A stretch of 64,000 nucleotides of DNA. It comes from Planctomycetota bacterium (lineage in GTDB: Bacteria; Planctomycetota; Phycisphaerae; Phycisphaerales; SM1A02). The position numbers and the translations under genes were made by a program. This document shows positions 52,047-60,740 of this stretch, piece by piece; positions within the stretch are counted from its first letter, which is position 1, and each line of letters begins with the position of its first letter. The notes below the pieces were generated by a model. That model was given only the letters and a program-made list of their open reading frames with translations, was not told the origin of the DNA and searched no databases. The stretch is from the NCBI GenBank assembly GCA_003671055.1, contig QWPV01000001.1, positions 72,582 through 136,581 on the forward strand. Direction: 5' to 3'.

Positions 52047-52262
52047 TCAGAATCGGTAGATGATCCGACCCTTGGTCATGTCGTACGGGCTCATCTCAAT
52101 CGTGACACGGTCACCTGGCAGAATTCGGATGAAGAACTTTCTCATCTTGCCGCTGACATACGCCAGAATTTCCTGGTCGTTCTGAAGGCGCACTCGGAAC
52201 TTTGCGTCCGGGAGAGCTTCAGTTACTTCAGCGTCAAGGGTGATTTTGTCTTCTTTAGGCAT
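52047..52262 (-). CDS. infA: Translation initiation factor IF-1
   Basis: IF-1 occupies the 30S A site during initiation. The 71-residue S1/OB-fold protein has [38 protein letters not shown] and [14 protein letters not shown], matching the family throughout. It stands between secY and rpmJ; adk and map, often between secY and infA, are absent. Confidence 0.96.
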   Translation of the reverse strand: MPKEDKITLDAEVTEALPDAKFRVRLQNDQEILAYVSGKMRKFFIRILPGDRVTIEMSPYDMTKGRIIYRF

Positions 52263-52322
52263 GCAGTCTTGCGCCGTTGCGCGTCCTCAATCAGTCGTGA
52301 ATCAGTCGTGCGGTTTGAATAA

Positions 52323-53741
52323 TCAACCCTTAGCGCTACGGACGCGCGGTGCGCGGTCCCCAACACCCTTGGAAAGGAAGCCAGAATAATTTCGCATGAG
52401 CAGGTTCGCTTCGATTCGTTGAATCAAGTCGAGACCAACGCTCACGACGATGAGCAGGCCTGTTCCTCCAAGGAACTGGCTGACATTGAACGGAATACCC
52501 ATCTCCGATGAAACCACGGTTGGAATGATCGCGATAGCGGCAAGGAATCCTGCGCCCACATATGTGATGCGCTCCATGACCTGCTCGAGATATTCAGCGG
52601 TGTACGGACCAGGTCGAATACCAGGAATGAAACTGCCGTGCTGCTTCAACTGCTTCGCCATCTCATCTGGAGAGAACTGCACAGTCGTCCAGAAGTAACT
52701 GAAGAAGAAGATCATCGCGATCTCACAGAGGACATAGAGGTATCCGCTGTTCTCAAAGTTCGAAGACAGGAACGCTGTGCTCGAGCTCCACCAATTCGCA
52801 TCACCAGTCGAGCGCGCGGAATCCGCGAGCATGCCGAAGATCCACGAAGGGAAGACCATGAGCGAACTCGCAAACACGATCGGCATAACGCCCGCGTGAT
52901 TGAGGCGGAGCGGGAGGTAATGGCGTTGACCGCCGAACACCTTGCGTCCACGCGTGTGCTTCGCTTGTTGAATCAGAATGCGACGCTGCGCAACCGTAAT
53001 CACGACTGCGCCAGCAACGACAAAGAGGAATCCACCGATGAGGAGCAGCAGTCCGATCGGACCAAGCTTCCCGGCTTCGCCCTGAATCGATGGATCGAAG
53101 TTGCTGACGACCCAATCCAGTGCGCTTGGCATGCGTGCCAAGATTCCTGCGGTGAGAATCAGGGAAACGCCGTTGCCGATGCCATGCTTGTCGATTTGCT
53201 CGCCAAGCCACATCAAGAACAGGCTGCCTGCCGTGAGCGCAACGATGCCTGCGAGATAGAAGTTGAACATACCCGCAGTGGAATTCAGGTACTGCGGCTG
53301 CACGAGATTCGAACTCACGAGGTACTGCAACCACATGTATCCCTGCATGATGCAGAGACCAACGGTTGCGTAACGCGTCCACTCCATAATCTTCTGTTGG
53401 CCGCTCGCGCCTTCCTTGCGGAGTTCCTGGAACGCAGGAAGCACGGTCGTCAATAGTTGGAAAATAATACCTGCCGTGATGTACGGCATGATTCCGAGAC
53501 CGAAGATCGTCGACTGCTGCAAACTGCCGCCAGAGAAGATCGATGCGTACTCGAGAATACGACCGAAGCCGCTCGTCTCACCTTGGGTTGCCTTCTGCGC
53601 TGCTTGGGCCAACTGTTGTTGATCTACCCCAAGCAATGGGATCCAAAATCCGATGCGATAGATCGCCAACATGCCGAGCGTGAAGAACACGCGACGGCGG
53701 AGGTCGGGGATCCTAAAGATGTTGGCGAAGGCTTGAATCAT
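52323..53741 (-). CDS. secY: Protein translocase subunit SecY
   Basis: SecY is the channel of the Sec translocon for secreted and inner-membrane proteins. The 472 residues hold about ten transmembrane helices. Markers are RRVFFTLGMLAIYRIGFWIPL (TM1), FGLGIMPYITAGIIFQLLTTVLP, EQIDKHGIGNGVSLILTAGIL, the cytosolic loop GRKVFGGQRHYLPLRLNHAGVMPIVFASSLM, and FIPGIRPGPYTAEYLEQVMERITYVGAGFL. It lies between rplO and infA. The loop between TM7 and TM8 carries an insert (ARSTGDANWWSSSTAFLSS). Confidence 0.96.
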   Translation of the reverse strand: MIQAFANIFRIPDLRRRVFFTLGMLAIYRIGFWIPLLGVDQQQLAQAAQKATQGETSGFGRILEYASIFSGGSLQQSTIFGLGIMPYITAGIIFQLLTTVLPAFQELRKEGASGQQKIMEWTRYATVGLCIMQGYMWLQYLVSSNLVQPQYLNSTAGMFNFYLAGIVALTAGSLFLMWLGEQIDKHGIGNGVSLILTAGILARMPSALDWVVSNFDPSIQGEAGKLGPIGLLLLIGGFLFVVAGAVVITVAQRRILIQQAKHTRGRKVFGGQRHYLPLRLNHAGVMPIVFASSLMVFPSWIFGMLADSARSTGDANWWSSSTAFLSSNFENSGYLYVLCEIAMIFFFSYFWTTVQFSPDEMAKQLKQHGSFIPGIRPGPYTAEYLEQVMERITYVGAGFLAAIAIIPTVVSSEMGIPFNVSQFLGGTGLLIVVSVGLDLIQRIEANLLMRNYSGFLSKGVGDRAPRVRSAKG

Positions 53742-53793
53742 GCGTATTGAGATCTCAAAGACTGCGTTCTCAAGGGGACGGACGAGCTCTTAA

Positions 53794-54258
53794 TTACTGA
53801 CTGGCTTTGCCTACGACCAATGTCGCTGAGCCGCCTGCTGCTTCAATCTTGGACTTGGCTGTATCGCTGAACTTTGATGCAACGAAGGTGATCTTCTTGG
53901 CGATATCGCCATGACCGAGCACCTTAAGCGGCAACTTCATGTTCTTCACGAGACCGAGCTTCACGCAAAGCGCGAGGTCGACCGTCGTTCCTGCATCAAC
54001 AACGTCAGCGATCTGGCTGACATTGACGACGTGGTAGTCCGTGCGGAAACCAGTGTTCTTGAATCCACGCTTGGGGAAGCGTCGAGCAAAGGGCGTTTGA
54101 CCGCCTTCGTAGGAAGGACGGCTCGTCCAACCAGCGCGGCTCTTCGCACCGTTGTGTCCGCGAGTCGAAGTGCCACCGATACCGGAGCCTTCACCGCGTC
54201 CAACGCGCTTGCGCTTCTTGTTTGCTCCCGCCTTGGCGGTGATGTCATGGATCATCAT
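53794..54258 (-). CDS. rplO: 50S ribosomal protein L15
   Basis: L15 is an assembly protein inside the 50S core. The 154-residue protein begins IHDITAKAGANKKRKRVGRGEGSG, with the conserved G-R-G-x-GSG turn and GHNGAKSRAGWTSRPSYEGGQTPFARRFPKRGF. It ends in the L18e-like part (IAKKITFVASKFSDTAKSKIEAAGGSATL). Two in-frame ATG codons lie at the start. rpmD, normally between rpsE and rplO, is missing, and the 107-bp gap holds nothing else. Confidence 0.96.
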   Translation of the reverse strand: MMIHDITAKAGANKKRKRVGRGEGSGIGGTSTRGHNGAKSRAGWTSRPSYEGGQTPFARRFPKRGFKNTGFRTDYHVVNVSQIADVVDAGTTVDLALCVKLGLVKNMKLPLKVLGHGDIAKKITFVASKFSDTAKSKIEAAGGSATLVVGKASQ

Positions 54259-54365
54259 GGCTGTTTACTTCGTCTTTCATTCCGGAAGATTCCGGATTCG
54301 CTGACTTGAACTCTTGTACTGCGATTCTAACTCGTTACTCAACGCTGCAGATATCGAATGCTGAA

Positions 54366-55073
54366 TCAGGCTGGAGGCGCGCCTGCTGGAGCGTCATCGC
54401 GACCGCGACGACCACCACCACCACCACTGCCACCACTGCCACCGCCGCCACTGCCGCCGCGGCGTGGAGCGCGGCCCTTATTGCGACCGTCATCAACCGT
54501 GTTCTGTGGTGCTGCCATCTTTTCGCCGGAGCGATTGGTTGGCATGAATGCTGCGCCGCGCTTGATCGCGACCTCGACACGGGTCTGTGCGATTGAGCAA
54601 CCGCGGAGCATTTCGATCGTCTCGCGTGAGCGAAGCTTCTCGAGCGCATCGAAGGTTGCCTTCACCGCGTTCTTGCCGTTCGAGGATCCGTAGACCTTCG
54701 AGAGGCAATCTTGAATACCGAACATCTCAAGCACTGCGCGCACTGAAGCACCAGCCTTGATGCCGGTACCAGGAGCTGCAGGAATGAGGCGCACACTCGT
54801 CGCACCGAAGCGACCATCGGAGGTGTGTGGAATCGTCTTTCCTTGCATTGGGAAGTTGCGCATCTTGCGACGGCCTTCCTTCTGCGCCTTCTCGATGCTC
54901 TGTGGAACCTGGTTGCTCTTCGCGTAGCCAATGCCAACGCGACCGCTTCGGTTGCCCACCACGACGAGCGCGGCAAAGCTAAAGCGACGACCACCAGCGA
55001 CCGTTGCGCTCGTGCGATACACGCCGACCGTGGTCGATTCGATGTTACTTGTTTCGTCGATGATCTCAGCCAT
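54366..55073 (-). CDS. rpsE: 30S ribosomal protein S5 with a Gly-rich C-terminal extension
   Basis: S5 helps mRNA unwinding and decoding accuracy. The conserved core (residues 15-165) contains RTSATVAGGRRFSFAALVVVGNRSGRVGIGYAKS and IPHTSDGRFGATSVRLIPAAPGTGIKAGASVRAVLEM. The C-terminus continues into a basic, low-complexity tail (RNKGRAPRRGGSGGGGSGGS ... RRGRDD). At 235 residues it is longer than the usual 165-ish. It starts with MAEIIDETSN. No rpmD follows. Confidence 0.95.
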   Translation of the reverse strand: MAEIIDETSNIESTTVGVYRTSATVAGGRRFSFAALVVVGNRSGRVGIGYAKSNQVPQSIEKAQKEGRRKMRNFPMQGKTIPHTSDGRFGATSVRLIPAAPGTGIKAGASVRAVLEMFGIQDCLSKVYGSSNGKNAVKATFDALEKLRSRETIEMLRGCSIAQTRVEVAIKRGAAFMPTNRSGEKMAAPQNTVDDGRNKGRAPRRGGSGGGGSGGSGGGGGRRGRDDAPAGAPPA

Positions 55074-55166
55074 GTTTGAATCGCCTGTTTGCAGAACCTA
55101 GAACAAGAAGATGAAAGCAGAATGTTCCGGTTTGAGCAGTCCAACCCGTAACGTCAGGAAAAACTC

Positions 55167-55529
55167 TTAGAACGAAAGACCACCCGCACGGGCGCTCTCT
55201 GCGACAGCCTTCACGCGACCGTGAAAACGGAATCCATTGCGATCGAACACGACCGCAGCGACACCCTTAGCCTTCGCGCGCTCCGCGATCAAGGTGCCGA
55301 TGGTGCTTGCCTCAGCCGACTTATTGCCGCTCGAGACGAAGCCCTTATCGCGTGTGCTCGCCGATGCGAGCGTGTGACCAGACAAGTCATCGATGACCTG
55401 CGCGTAGATGTGGCTGAGTGATCGGAACACCGTAAGGCGTGGGCGACTTGGCGTACCAAGAAGCGTCTTTCGGATGCCTGCCTTGCGGCGGGTGCGCTTC
55501 ACTCTTTTTTCTGATGCTGCTGAAGACAT
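55167..55529 (-). CDS. rplR: 50S ribosomal protein L18
   Basis: L18 binds 5S rRNA. From ATG 55527-55529, preceded by GAGGAA, 120 residues. The conserved [32 protein letters not shown] and [26 protein letters not shown] are all present. It sits between rplF and rpsE. The longer frame upstream is not needed. Confidence 0.95.
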   Translation of the reverse strand: MSSAASEKRVKRTRRKAGIRKTLLGTPSRPRLTVFRSLSHIYAQVIDDLSGHTLASASTRDKGFVSSGNKSAEASTIGTLIAERAKAKGVAAVVFDRNGFRFHGRVKAVAESARAGGLSF

Positions 55530-55589
55530 ATTCGTTCCTCTGAAAAGTTGGTGTAGGCCCAGACTCCTTACCATCGCGGTTGCGAAGGT

Positions 55590-56150
55590 TTATGCGCCGA
55601 AGGCCTTGCCTTGCTTACGTGTAATTGTTTCGGTTGCGTACTTGATGCCCTTGCCGTTGTATGGCTCAGGCTTGCGCTGCATGCGGACTTGCGCGGCGAA
55701 TCCACCGACGGCTTGCTTGTCGGTGCCGCTAATGTTGATGGCGTTGCCTTCAACGACACAGGTGACGCCTGTGGGAACTGCCATGATGATCGGGTGGCAG
55801 AAGCCAACGTTGAGCACAAGGTTCTTGCCCTGCAACTTCGCAACATAGCCAACGCCGTTGACTTCGAGCTTCTCTGCATAGCCCGCAGTCACGCCTTTGA
55901 TCATGTTGTTGATGGTGGCCCGAGTCGTGCCCCAGTAGGCGCGGCGGTTACCGATATCGACCTTGGTCATATCGTCAACACCGCAGATGATTTCCTGCTT
56001 GGTGTCGTCGACGGCGACCGTCATCTCAGGACGAATCACGAACTTCAGCGTGCCCTTTGGGCCGGTGACAGAAACCTCGCGGGTCTTTGCAGCGATAGCT
56101 ACTTTGACTCCGGCGGGGACTGGGATGGGTTGCTTTCCAATGCGGGACAT
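55590..56150 (-). CDS. rplF: 50S ribosomal protein L6
   Basis: L6 forms part of the factor-binding region near the L7/L12 stalk. The 186 residues begin MSRIGKQPIPVPAGV and show two alpha-beta repeats, including ATINNMIKGVTAGYAEKLEVNGVGYVA. The C-terminal segment PEPYNGKGIKYATETITRKQGKAFGA is the family's end motif. Gene order rpsH-rplF-rplR is standard. Confidence 0.96.
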   Translation of the reverse strand: MSRIGKQPIPVPAGVKVAIAAKTREVSVTGPKGTLKFVIRPEMTVAVDDTKQEIICGVDDMTKVDIGNRRAYWGTTRATINNMIKGVTAGYAEKLEVNGVGYVAKLQGKNLVLNVGFCHPIIMAVPTGVTCVVEGNAINISGTDKQAVGGFAAQVRMQRKPEPYNGKGIKYATETITRKQGKAFGA

Positions 56151-56232
56151 GGTGAGTTCCTGCTGAAGTATCGAGAGTGAGGACTGAAAGACTGAATTCG
56201 AAAGAGACGCTTAGAAGACGCTTAGCACACGA

Positions 56233-56631
56233 TTAGAAGATGAGGGCGATGACTTCGCCGCCAACCTTTTGCTCGCGCGCCTTGCGATCGCTCATCACGC
56301 CACTGCTTGTCGAGACGATCGACATGCCGAGGCCCTCATGCGGCCGAGGCAGCGAGTCGAACGCGGAGTACACGCGTCGACCGGACTTGGAGACGCGCTC
56401 GATACCACTGATGAGTTGCTCACCACGCGCGCCGTACTTCAAATGAATGCGGATGATGCCTTGGCGGCCGTCTGCAACATGCTCAAAGTCAGAGATGTAA
56501 CCCTCTTCCTTCAAGACAGAGGCGACGCCGCGGTTCAACTTGTTAGAAAGCGTGACGACAGACTTCTCGCGATTACGCAGAGCGTTGCGAATTCGGGTGA
56601 GCATGTCAGCGGTCAGGTCTTGGATGGACAT
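56233..56631 (-). CDS. rpsH: 30S ribosomal protein S8
   Basis: S8 binds 16S helix 21 and, in E. coli, represses the spc operon. From ATG 56629-56631, 132 residues. Conserved parts are DLTADMLTRIRNALRNREKSVVTLSNKLNRGVASVLKEEGYI and the C-terminal STSSGVMSDRKAREQKVGGEVIALIF. The upstream 8 codons of the open frame are dispensable. It is followed by rplF. Confidence 0.96.
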   Translation of the reverse strand: MSIQDLTADMLTRIRNALRNREKSVVTLSNKLNRGVASVLKEEGYISDFEHVADGRQGIIRIHLKYGARGEQLISGIERVSKSGRRVYSAFDSLPRPHEGLGMSIVSTSSGVMSDRKAREQKVGGEVIALIF

Positions 56632-56734
56632 GGATCGTTCCTTCGTGGCCAACATTGGCCGGAGCTATCTCAACTGCAATCTCAGACGCATGTGGCACGC
56701 GCGACTCATACGAGCAGCGCGACCAACTCTTCAA

Positions 56735-56920
56735 TCACCAGCTTGCTTTTCGCATACCCGGAATCATTCCCTTGAGCGCGAGCTCACGGAGCATGATGCG
56801 GCTGATGCGGAATTTTCGGTACACACCGCGCTTACGCCCGGTGATTTCGCAACGGACTTCCTTGCGCGTAGAAAACTTCGGGATTCGCTTCATGCGGATG
56901 AAGGTTCGCTTGCTTGCCAT
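56735..56920 (-). CDS. rpsN: 30S ribosomal protein S14, short form without a zinc site
   Basis: A 61-residue S14 that aligns end to end with the short zinc-type protein: [29 protein letters not shown] at the end is typical. The four zinc cysteines of that type lie at 24, 27, 40 and 43. Here they are Cys24, Thr27, Ser40 and Met43, so a zinc ribbon cannot form. Zinc-free S14 is usually the longer form of about 100 residues, making this short version noteworthy. It lies between rplE and rpsH. Confidence 0.93.
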   Translation of the reverse strand: MASKRTFIRMKRIPKFSTRKEVRCEITGRKRGVYRKFRISRIMLRELALKGMIPGMRKASW

Positions 56921-56988
56921 ACTGGTGATTCCTATTCGTTCGGATCGTTTGACGCATCAAGAGTGGTGCACTCTCGATGATGGATGAT

Positions 56989-57585
56989 TTACTTCTTAAC
57001 CTTCTTCTCTTCTGGTTGGACGAAGGGCATTCCCAACTCTCCAAGCACGAAGCGACTCATCTTGGCATTCGAATTCTCGAACACCATCGTGATGTGCATA
57101 CCGTGCGTAATCGTCGAGTTCGACATGTTGATTTCTGGCCACACCGCTTGCTCGGTAAGACCGAAGGAGTAACTGCCGCCCTGATCGAACGCGGTGTCTT
57201 TCACGCCTCGGAAATCCTTAATACGAGGAATCGCGAGGTTGATGAGTCGATCCAGGAAGTGCCACATTCGCTCGCGACGCATGGTCACCATCACGGCGCT
57301 TGGGTTGCCTTCACGAACCTTGAAGTTCGCAACAGCCTTGCGTGCCTTGATGAGAATTGCGCGCTGACCAGAGATCGTTGCGAAGTTCTTGAGGAACTGA
57401 TCGCGGACTTCTGGCTTGAGCTTCTGATTGTCGAGATACTTGCCGAGGCCAGCGTTCACGACAATCTTCTTCAGCACGGGCACTTGGTGCGCGTTCTCCA
57501 ACTTGAACTCAGTCATCGTCTTCGCGACGATGGAGTCCTTGTAGAGTTGTTGGAGGCGGGGGTTTGTTTTCGTAGTAGCGGGCAT
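56989..57585 (-). CDS. rplE: 50S ribosomal protein L5
   Basis: L5 binds 5S rRNA and contacts the P-site tRNA elbow. The 198-residue protein has KIVVNAGLGKYLDNQK, GQRAILIKARKAVANFKVREGNPSAVMVTMRRERMWHFLDRLINLAIPRIKDFRG and QAVWPEINMSNSTITHGMHITMV in standard form. A short N-terminal addition (MPATTKTNPRLQ) precedes the family start. A long frame on the opposite strand here is only antisense. Confidence 0.96.
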   Translation of the reverse strand: MPATTKTNPRLQQLYKDSIVAKTMTEFKLENAHQVPVLKKIVVNAGLGKYLDNQKLKPEVRDQFLKNFATISGQRAILIKARKAVANFKVREGNPSAVMVTMRRERMWHFLDRLINLAIPRIKDFRGVKDTAFDQGGSYSFGLTEQAVWPEINMSNSTITHGMHITMVFENSNAKMSRFVLGELGMPFVQPEEKKVKK

Positions 57586-57654
57586 TGGTCTGGATTCCTA
57601 AATGGACTCGATGCTGCACTGAGCGCAGATGCAAGTGCTATCTCTTACTTAGAC

Positions 57655-58107
57655 TTAGGCTTTGGTGGCCTTCGCTGCCTTCGTAGCTTTCGGGGCCTTT
57701 GTGGCTGTCGCGGCCTTTGTGGCTGTTGCGACCTTCGTGACCTTCGCAGCTTTCGTGCCTGCCGTCTTCTTCACCGCACCGCGTGGACCGTGGAGTGTGG
57801 ACAATTCCTTGCCACCACGGACTGCGACGCGAACTTTCGAGCCATCCGCCTTCGTGACGAAGCGAACGCGCGAAGCCTTGCCCTCGATCGAAGGGTTGAC
57901 ATTACTGCGATGAATTGGTGCTTCCTGCTTGAGGATCGTGCCTTGCGGACGAGTCTGGGTGCGCTTGAGATGGAAGGTGCGAATGTTCGCGCCCTTCACC
58001 ACCACGCGGTCGCCTTCAGTCTCAACGCGGAGGACTTCACCAACGACACCCTTTGAGGCGCCCTTGATCACGATGACAACATCGCCCTTTTTAATGTGAT
58101 TCGGCAT
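57655..58107 (-). CDS. rplX: 50S ribosomal protein L24 with a Lys/Ala/Thr repeat tail
   Basis: L24 starts 50S assembly. From ATG 58105-58107, 150 residues. The KOW motif region HIKKGDVVIVIKGASKGVVGEVLRVE and the core FHLKRTQTRPQGTILKQEAPIHRSNV are normal. The last 45 residues form a low-complexity tail of repeating K-A/V-T units (VATATKAATATKAPKATKAA). The tail is encoded by near-repeats of a 15-18-nt unit. The ATG lies one base after the rplN stop, so the two genes are coupled. Confidence 0.94.
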   Translation of the reverse strand: MPNHIKKGDVVIVIKGASKGVVGEVLRVETEGDRVVVKGANIRTFHLKRTQTRPQGTILKQEAPIHRSNVNPSIEGKASRVRFVTKADGSKVRVAVRGGKELSTLHGPRGAVKKTAGTKAAKVTKVATATKAATATKAPKATKAAKATKA

Positions 58108-58108
58108 A

Positions 58109-58495
58109 TCAGATGACCTCCGTTGCGAGCGACACAATCTTCATAAAGTTCTTCTCGCGCAATTCGCGTGCAACGGCACCGAAAATGCGGGTTCCCTTGG
58201 GGTTGCCATCTTCGTCGACAAGAACGCACGCGTTCGAATCGAAGCGCACGTACGAACCGTCTTCGCGGCGGGTCGGCGACTTGCAACGGACGATGATGGC
58301 TTGCGCCTTATCGCCGGCCTTGACTTCGCCGTTAGGAAGCGCCTTCTTGATACTCACAACGATGCGGTCGCCAATGCCCATTGTGGGGCGAGTGAACTTA
58401 CCGGAGGCTGTTGAGCAGCCGAGGACGCCGATCACCATCGCCAATTTGGCGCCGGAGTTGTCTGCGACTTCGAGTCTGGATTCCTTCTGGATCAT
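58109..58495 (-). CDS. rplN: 50S ribosomal protein L14
   Basis: L14 sits at the 30S interface. The 128 residues begin [26 protein letters not shown] and include [67 protein letters not shown]. All family positions are normal apart from slightly altered loops. It is followed by rplX with a 1-nt gap. Confidence 0.97.
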   Translation of the reverse strand: MIQKESRLEVADNSGAKLAMVIGVLGCSTASGKFTRPTMGIGDRIVVSIKKALPNGEVKAGDKAQAIIVRCKSPTRREDGSYVRFDSNACVLVDEDGNPKGTRIFGAVARELREKNFMKIVSLATEVI

Positions 58496-58566
58496 GGTGG
58501 GTCCTACCTATCTTCGAACTCTGATGCTGCGTGCGAAGCACGAGCTATTCAACCTGGTCAAACGAA

Positions 58567-58881
58567 TCAGCGAGCTGCGATTTCCTTCAGCGTGAGATGC
58601 GAGCCTTCCGGCGCCTTCTCAACAATGCGAACCAACACCCAGTGCTTCGTGCGAGAAATGGGACGGCATTCCGCCACTTCCACGCGATCACCCATGTGCG
58701 ATTCGTTGTTCTCATCGTGCACGTGAAGCACGGTCTTCTTCTTGATGTACTTCCCGTACTTGATGTGACGGGAGACGTATGGAATCACGACCGTGCGCGT
58801 CTTGTTGCGCGAATCGCTTTCCACGACACCGATGCGGCGTGGCGAATTCTCAGGTGTGATGATTTCGGTCGTATGACTCAC
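58567..58881 (-). CDS. rpsQ: 30S ribosomal protein S17
   Basis: S17 is a primary 16S-binding OB-fold protein. The 104-residue protein has RRIGVVESDSRNKTRTVVIPYVSRHIKYGKYIKKKTVLHVHDENNESHMGDRVEVAECRPISRTKHW, close to the consensus with Val for the usual Lys-Met steps. It is longer by about 15 residues at the N-terminus (MSHTTEIITPENS). Its ATG overlaps the rpmC stop by 4 nt. Confidence 0.95.
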   Translation of the reverse strand: MSHTTEIITPENSPRRIGVVESDSRNKTRTVVIPYVSRHIKYGKYIKKKTVLHVHDENNESHMGDRVEVAECRPISRTKHWVLVRIVEKAPEGSHLTLKEIAAR

Positions 58882-59090
58882 TTGCTCGTCTCCTTCGCAG
58901 CAGTCTTCGTGCGTGCGGTGGTCTCGGTGAGAACGCGCGCGATGTCCTTGCGCGTCTTCTTGAATTGGGAGTTGTCAGCGACTTTCTCGCTCACGCTTTG
59001 ACGACGAAGATCGAAGAGACGACGGCGGAGGCTAGTGGCCTCGGTCGAGAGGTCTTCTGCGGTCATCGAATGGATTGCCTTAGCTTTCAT
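58878..59090 (-). CDS. rpmC: 50S ribosomal protein L29
   Basis: L29 lines the peptide-exit region. The 70-residue helical-hairpin protein contains LSTEATSLRRRLFDLRRQSVSEKVADNSQFKKTRKDIARVLTE, the L29 signature, plus a Lys/Thr/Ala-rich tail. The stop overlaps rpsQ by 4 nt, and rplP lies 25 bp upstream, the standard order rplP-rpmC-rpsQ. Confidence 0.94.
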   Translation of the reverse strand: MKAKAIHSMTAEDLSTEATSLRRRLFDLRRQSVSEKVADNSQFKKTRKDIARVLTETTARTKTAAKETSK

Positions 59091-59115
59091 GGGTATCAGT
59101 GCTCCAAACTATCAA

Positions 59116-59538
59116 TCAAACCGCGAGGCGACGTCCGACGAATCGGCAACGAACGGGCATCTTGTATGCGATGCGCGCCAATGCTTGCTTCGCGAGATCT
59201 TCAGGAACGCCAGCCACCTCAAACAACATGGTGCCTGGCTTGATGCGTGCTGCCCAGTAATCAACATCGGCTTTACCCTTACCCATGCGGGTTTCGAGTG
59301 GCTTCTTCGAAATTGGCTTGTCTGGGAAGACGCGAATGTAAATCTTGCCTTGACGACGGAGGAAGTGCTGTGCCGCAATACGACCAGCTTCGATCTGCCG
59401 CGCCGAGAGCCAATGTGGCTCAAGCGTTTGCAGACCGTAGTCGCCAAATGCAACATAGTTGCCGCGCGTTGCACAGCCCTTGAGCTTGCCTCGCTGCTGC
59501 TTTCGAAACTTGACGCGTTTTGGCATCAGGCCTGACAT
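59116..59538 (-). CDS. rplP: 50S ribosomal protein L16
   Basis: L16 organises the A-site region of 23S rRNA. The 140 residues include MPKRVKFRKQQRGKLKG, FGDYGLQTLEPHWLSARQIEAGRIA, GKIYIRVFPDKPISKKPLETRMGKGKADVDYWAARIKPGTMLFEV, matching the family. The ATG at 59536-59538 has GGAG 7-10 nt upstream, adding MSGL before the usual MPKR start. It follows rpsC. Confidence 0.96.
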   Translation of the reverse strand: MSGLMPKRVKFRKQQRGKLKGCATRGNYVAFGDYGLQTLEPHWLSARQIEAGRIAAQHFLRRQGKIYIRVFPDKPISKKPLETRMGKGKADVDYWAARIKPGTMLFEVAGVPEDLAKQALARIAYKMPVRCRFVGRRLAV

Positions 59539-59622
59539 CGGTCGTCTCCAACTAACTTGGGAATCTGAACTGCGGACAAGACTACTACTACGAAACTATT
59601 CAACACTGACCCAACACCATGA

Positions 59623-60327
59623 TTAGTGTCGGCCACGAGCACGGGCGCGACCACCCGCTGCACTCGAGGCAGTCTGGTCTTCGTCGTGATCGGTGAAGAG
59701 GCCCTTGAAGACCCACACCTTGACACCGATAGACCCGTAGGTGGTGTGGCTCTCAGAGAGCGCAAAGTCCACGTTGGCCTGCAGTGTTGAAAGTGGGATC
59801 GATCCGAGGCGCGTGTTGAGCGTGCGGCTCATTTCTGCGCCACCGAGTCGGCCTGAGAGAAGGATGCGAATGCCCTTCGCGCCGTTCTGCATCGCGACTT
59901 CAGCGCGCTGCTTGAGGACGCGGCGGAAGTTCGCGCGCTTCTTGAGTTGCTCTGCAATGACTTCACCGATGAGCTTCGCGTCAGCATCGGGATTCTTAAT
60001 CTCGATGATCTTGATCGCGACCTTACGGCCGGTGAGGACTTGAAGATCTTGCGTGAGCTTCTCGACTTCGCCACCCTTGACGCCAACAACTTGGCCAGGG
60101 CGCGCAGTCTTGAGGATCACGGTGAGTTCATCGCGCGTGCGCTCGATGAGGATGTCAGACACCGCTGCGTAGGGTGGCGTCTTGTTGAGACGCTTGTCCA
60201 CGAACTTGCGGAGCTTGTAGTCCTCAATGAGGAGCGACCCGAAGAGTGCCTTAGGGGCAAACCAGCGAGAGCGGTGAGCCTCTGTGACTCCGACGCGGAA
60301 ACCGAATGGATGGACTTTTTGTCCCAT
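59623..60327 (-). CDS. rpsC: 30S ribosomal protein S3
   Basis: S3 is at the mRNA entry tunnel. The 234 residues begin MGQKVHPFGFRVG. A KH-type part (RTRDELTVILKTARPGQVVGVKGGEVEKLTQDL) and the C-terminal ANFRRVLKQRAEVAMQNGAKGIRILLSGRLGGAEMSR follow. GSIGVKVWVFKG completes the core. The C-terminal tail is Arg/Gly-rich. It follows rplV with a 9-nt gap. Confidence 0.97.
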   Translation of the reverse strand: MGQKVHPFGFRVGVTEAHRSRWFAPKALFGSLLIEDYKLRKFVDKRLNKTPPYAAVSDILIERTRDELTVILKTARPGQVVGVKGGEVEKLTQDLQVLTGRKVAIKIIEIKNPDADAKLIGEVIAEQLKKRANFRRVLKQRAEVAMQNGAKGIRILLSGRLGGAEMSRTLNTRLGSIPLSTLQANVDFALSESHTTYGSIGVKVWVFKGLFTDHDEDQTASSAAGGRARARGRH

Positions 60328-60336
60328 AGTGTTTAC

Positions 60337-60717
60337 TCAGCGTTCGGAAACTGCGACGTGAATGTGGCACGTGCGCTTGAAGATGTTGAATGCACGTCCG
60401 CGATCCTTCGGCTGGAACCGTTTGATCGTGGGACCCTCGTCAATGCGCGACTCGCTCACAACGAGCTTGCTCGCGTCTGCGTTCTTTTCCTCAGCGTTGG
60501 CAATCGCGCTCTTGAGGACATAGATGATGAACGCCGCGCCGCGCTTCTTCTCGAACTGAAGCGCGGTGAGCGCCTCGTCGACTCGCATGCCGCGAATGAG
60601 ATCCGCAACCAAGCGAATCTTTCGTGGCGCGATGCGCGCGAAGCGGTGGCAAGCGTTGAAGCCCTTTTCGGCGACCGGCTTACCAACAACGGTATTTTCA
60701 AGTGGTGTTCTGCCCAT
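60337..60717 (-). CDS. rplV: 50S ribosomal protein L22
   Basis: L22 lines the exit tunnel through its beta-hairpin. The 126 residues contain ARIAPRKIRLVADLIRGMRVDEALTAL and the hairpin region SESRIDEGPTIKRFQPKDRGRAFNIFKRTCHIHVAV, where the sequence departs slightly from the usual RGRA-x-I/L-K/R-T/S tip. A 20-residue N-terminal extension (MGRTPLENTVVGKPVAEKG) is present. It lies between rpsS and rpsC. Confidence 0.95.
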   Translation of the reverse strand: MGRTPLENTVVGKPVAEKGFNACHRFARIAPRKIRLVADLIRGMRVDEALTALQFEKKRGAAFIIYVLKSAIANAEEKNADASKLVVSESRIDEGPTIKRFQPKDRGRAFNIFKRTCHIHVAVSER

Positions 60718-60740
60718 GGGGGTTCAGTGACTTCCTAAGT

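Noticed and set aside
56977-58056. Long open frame (359 codons) on the plus strand opposite rplE-rplX
   Set aside because: It mirrors ribosomal-protein codons; the peptide is a His/Arg/Leu-rich antisense translation without domains, while the minus strand encodes complete L5 and L24.
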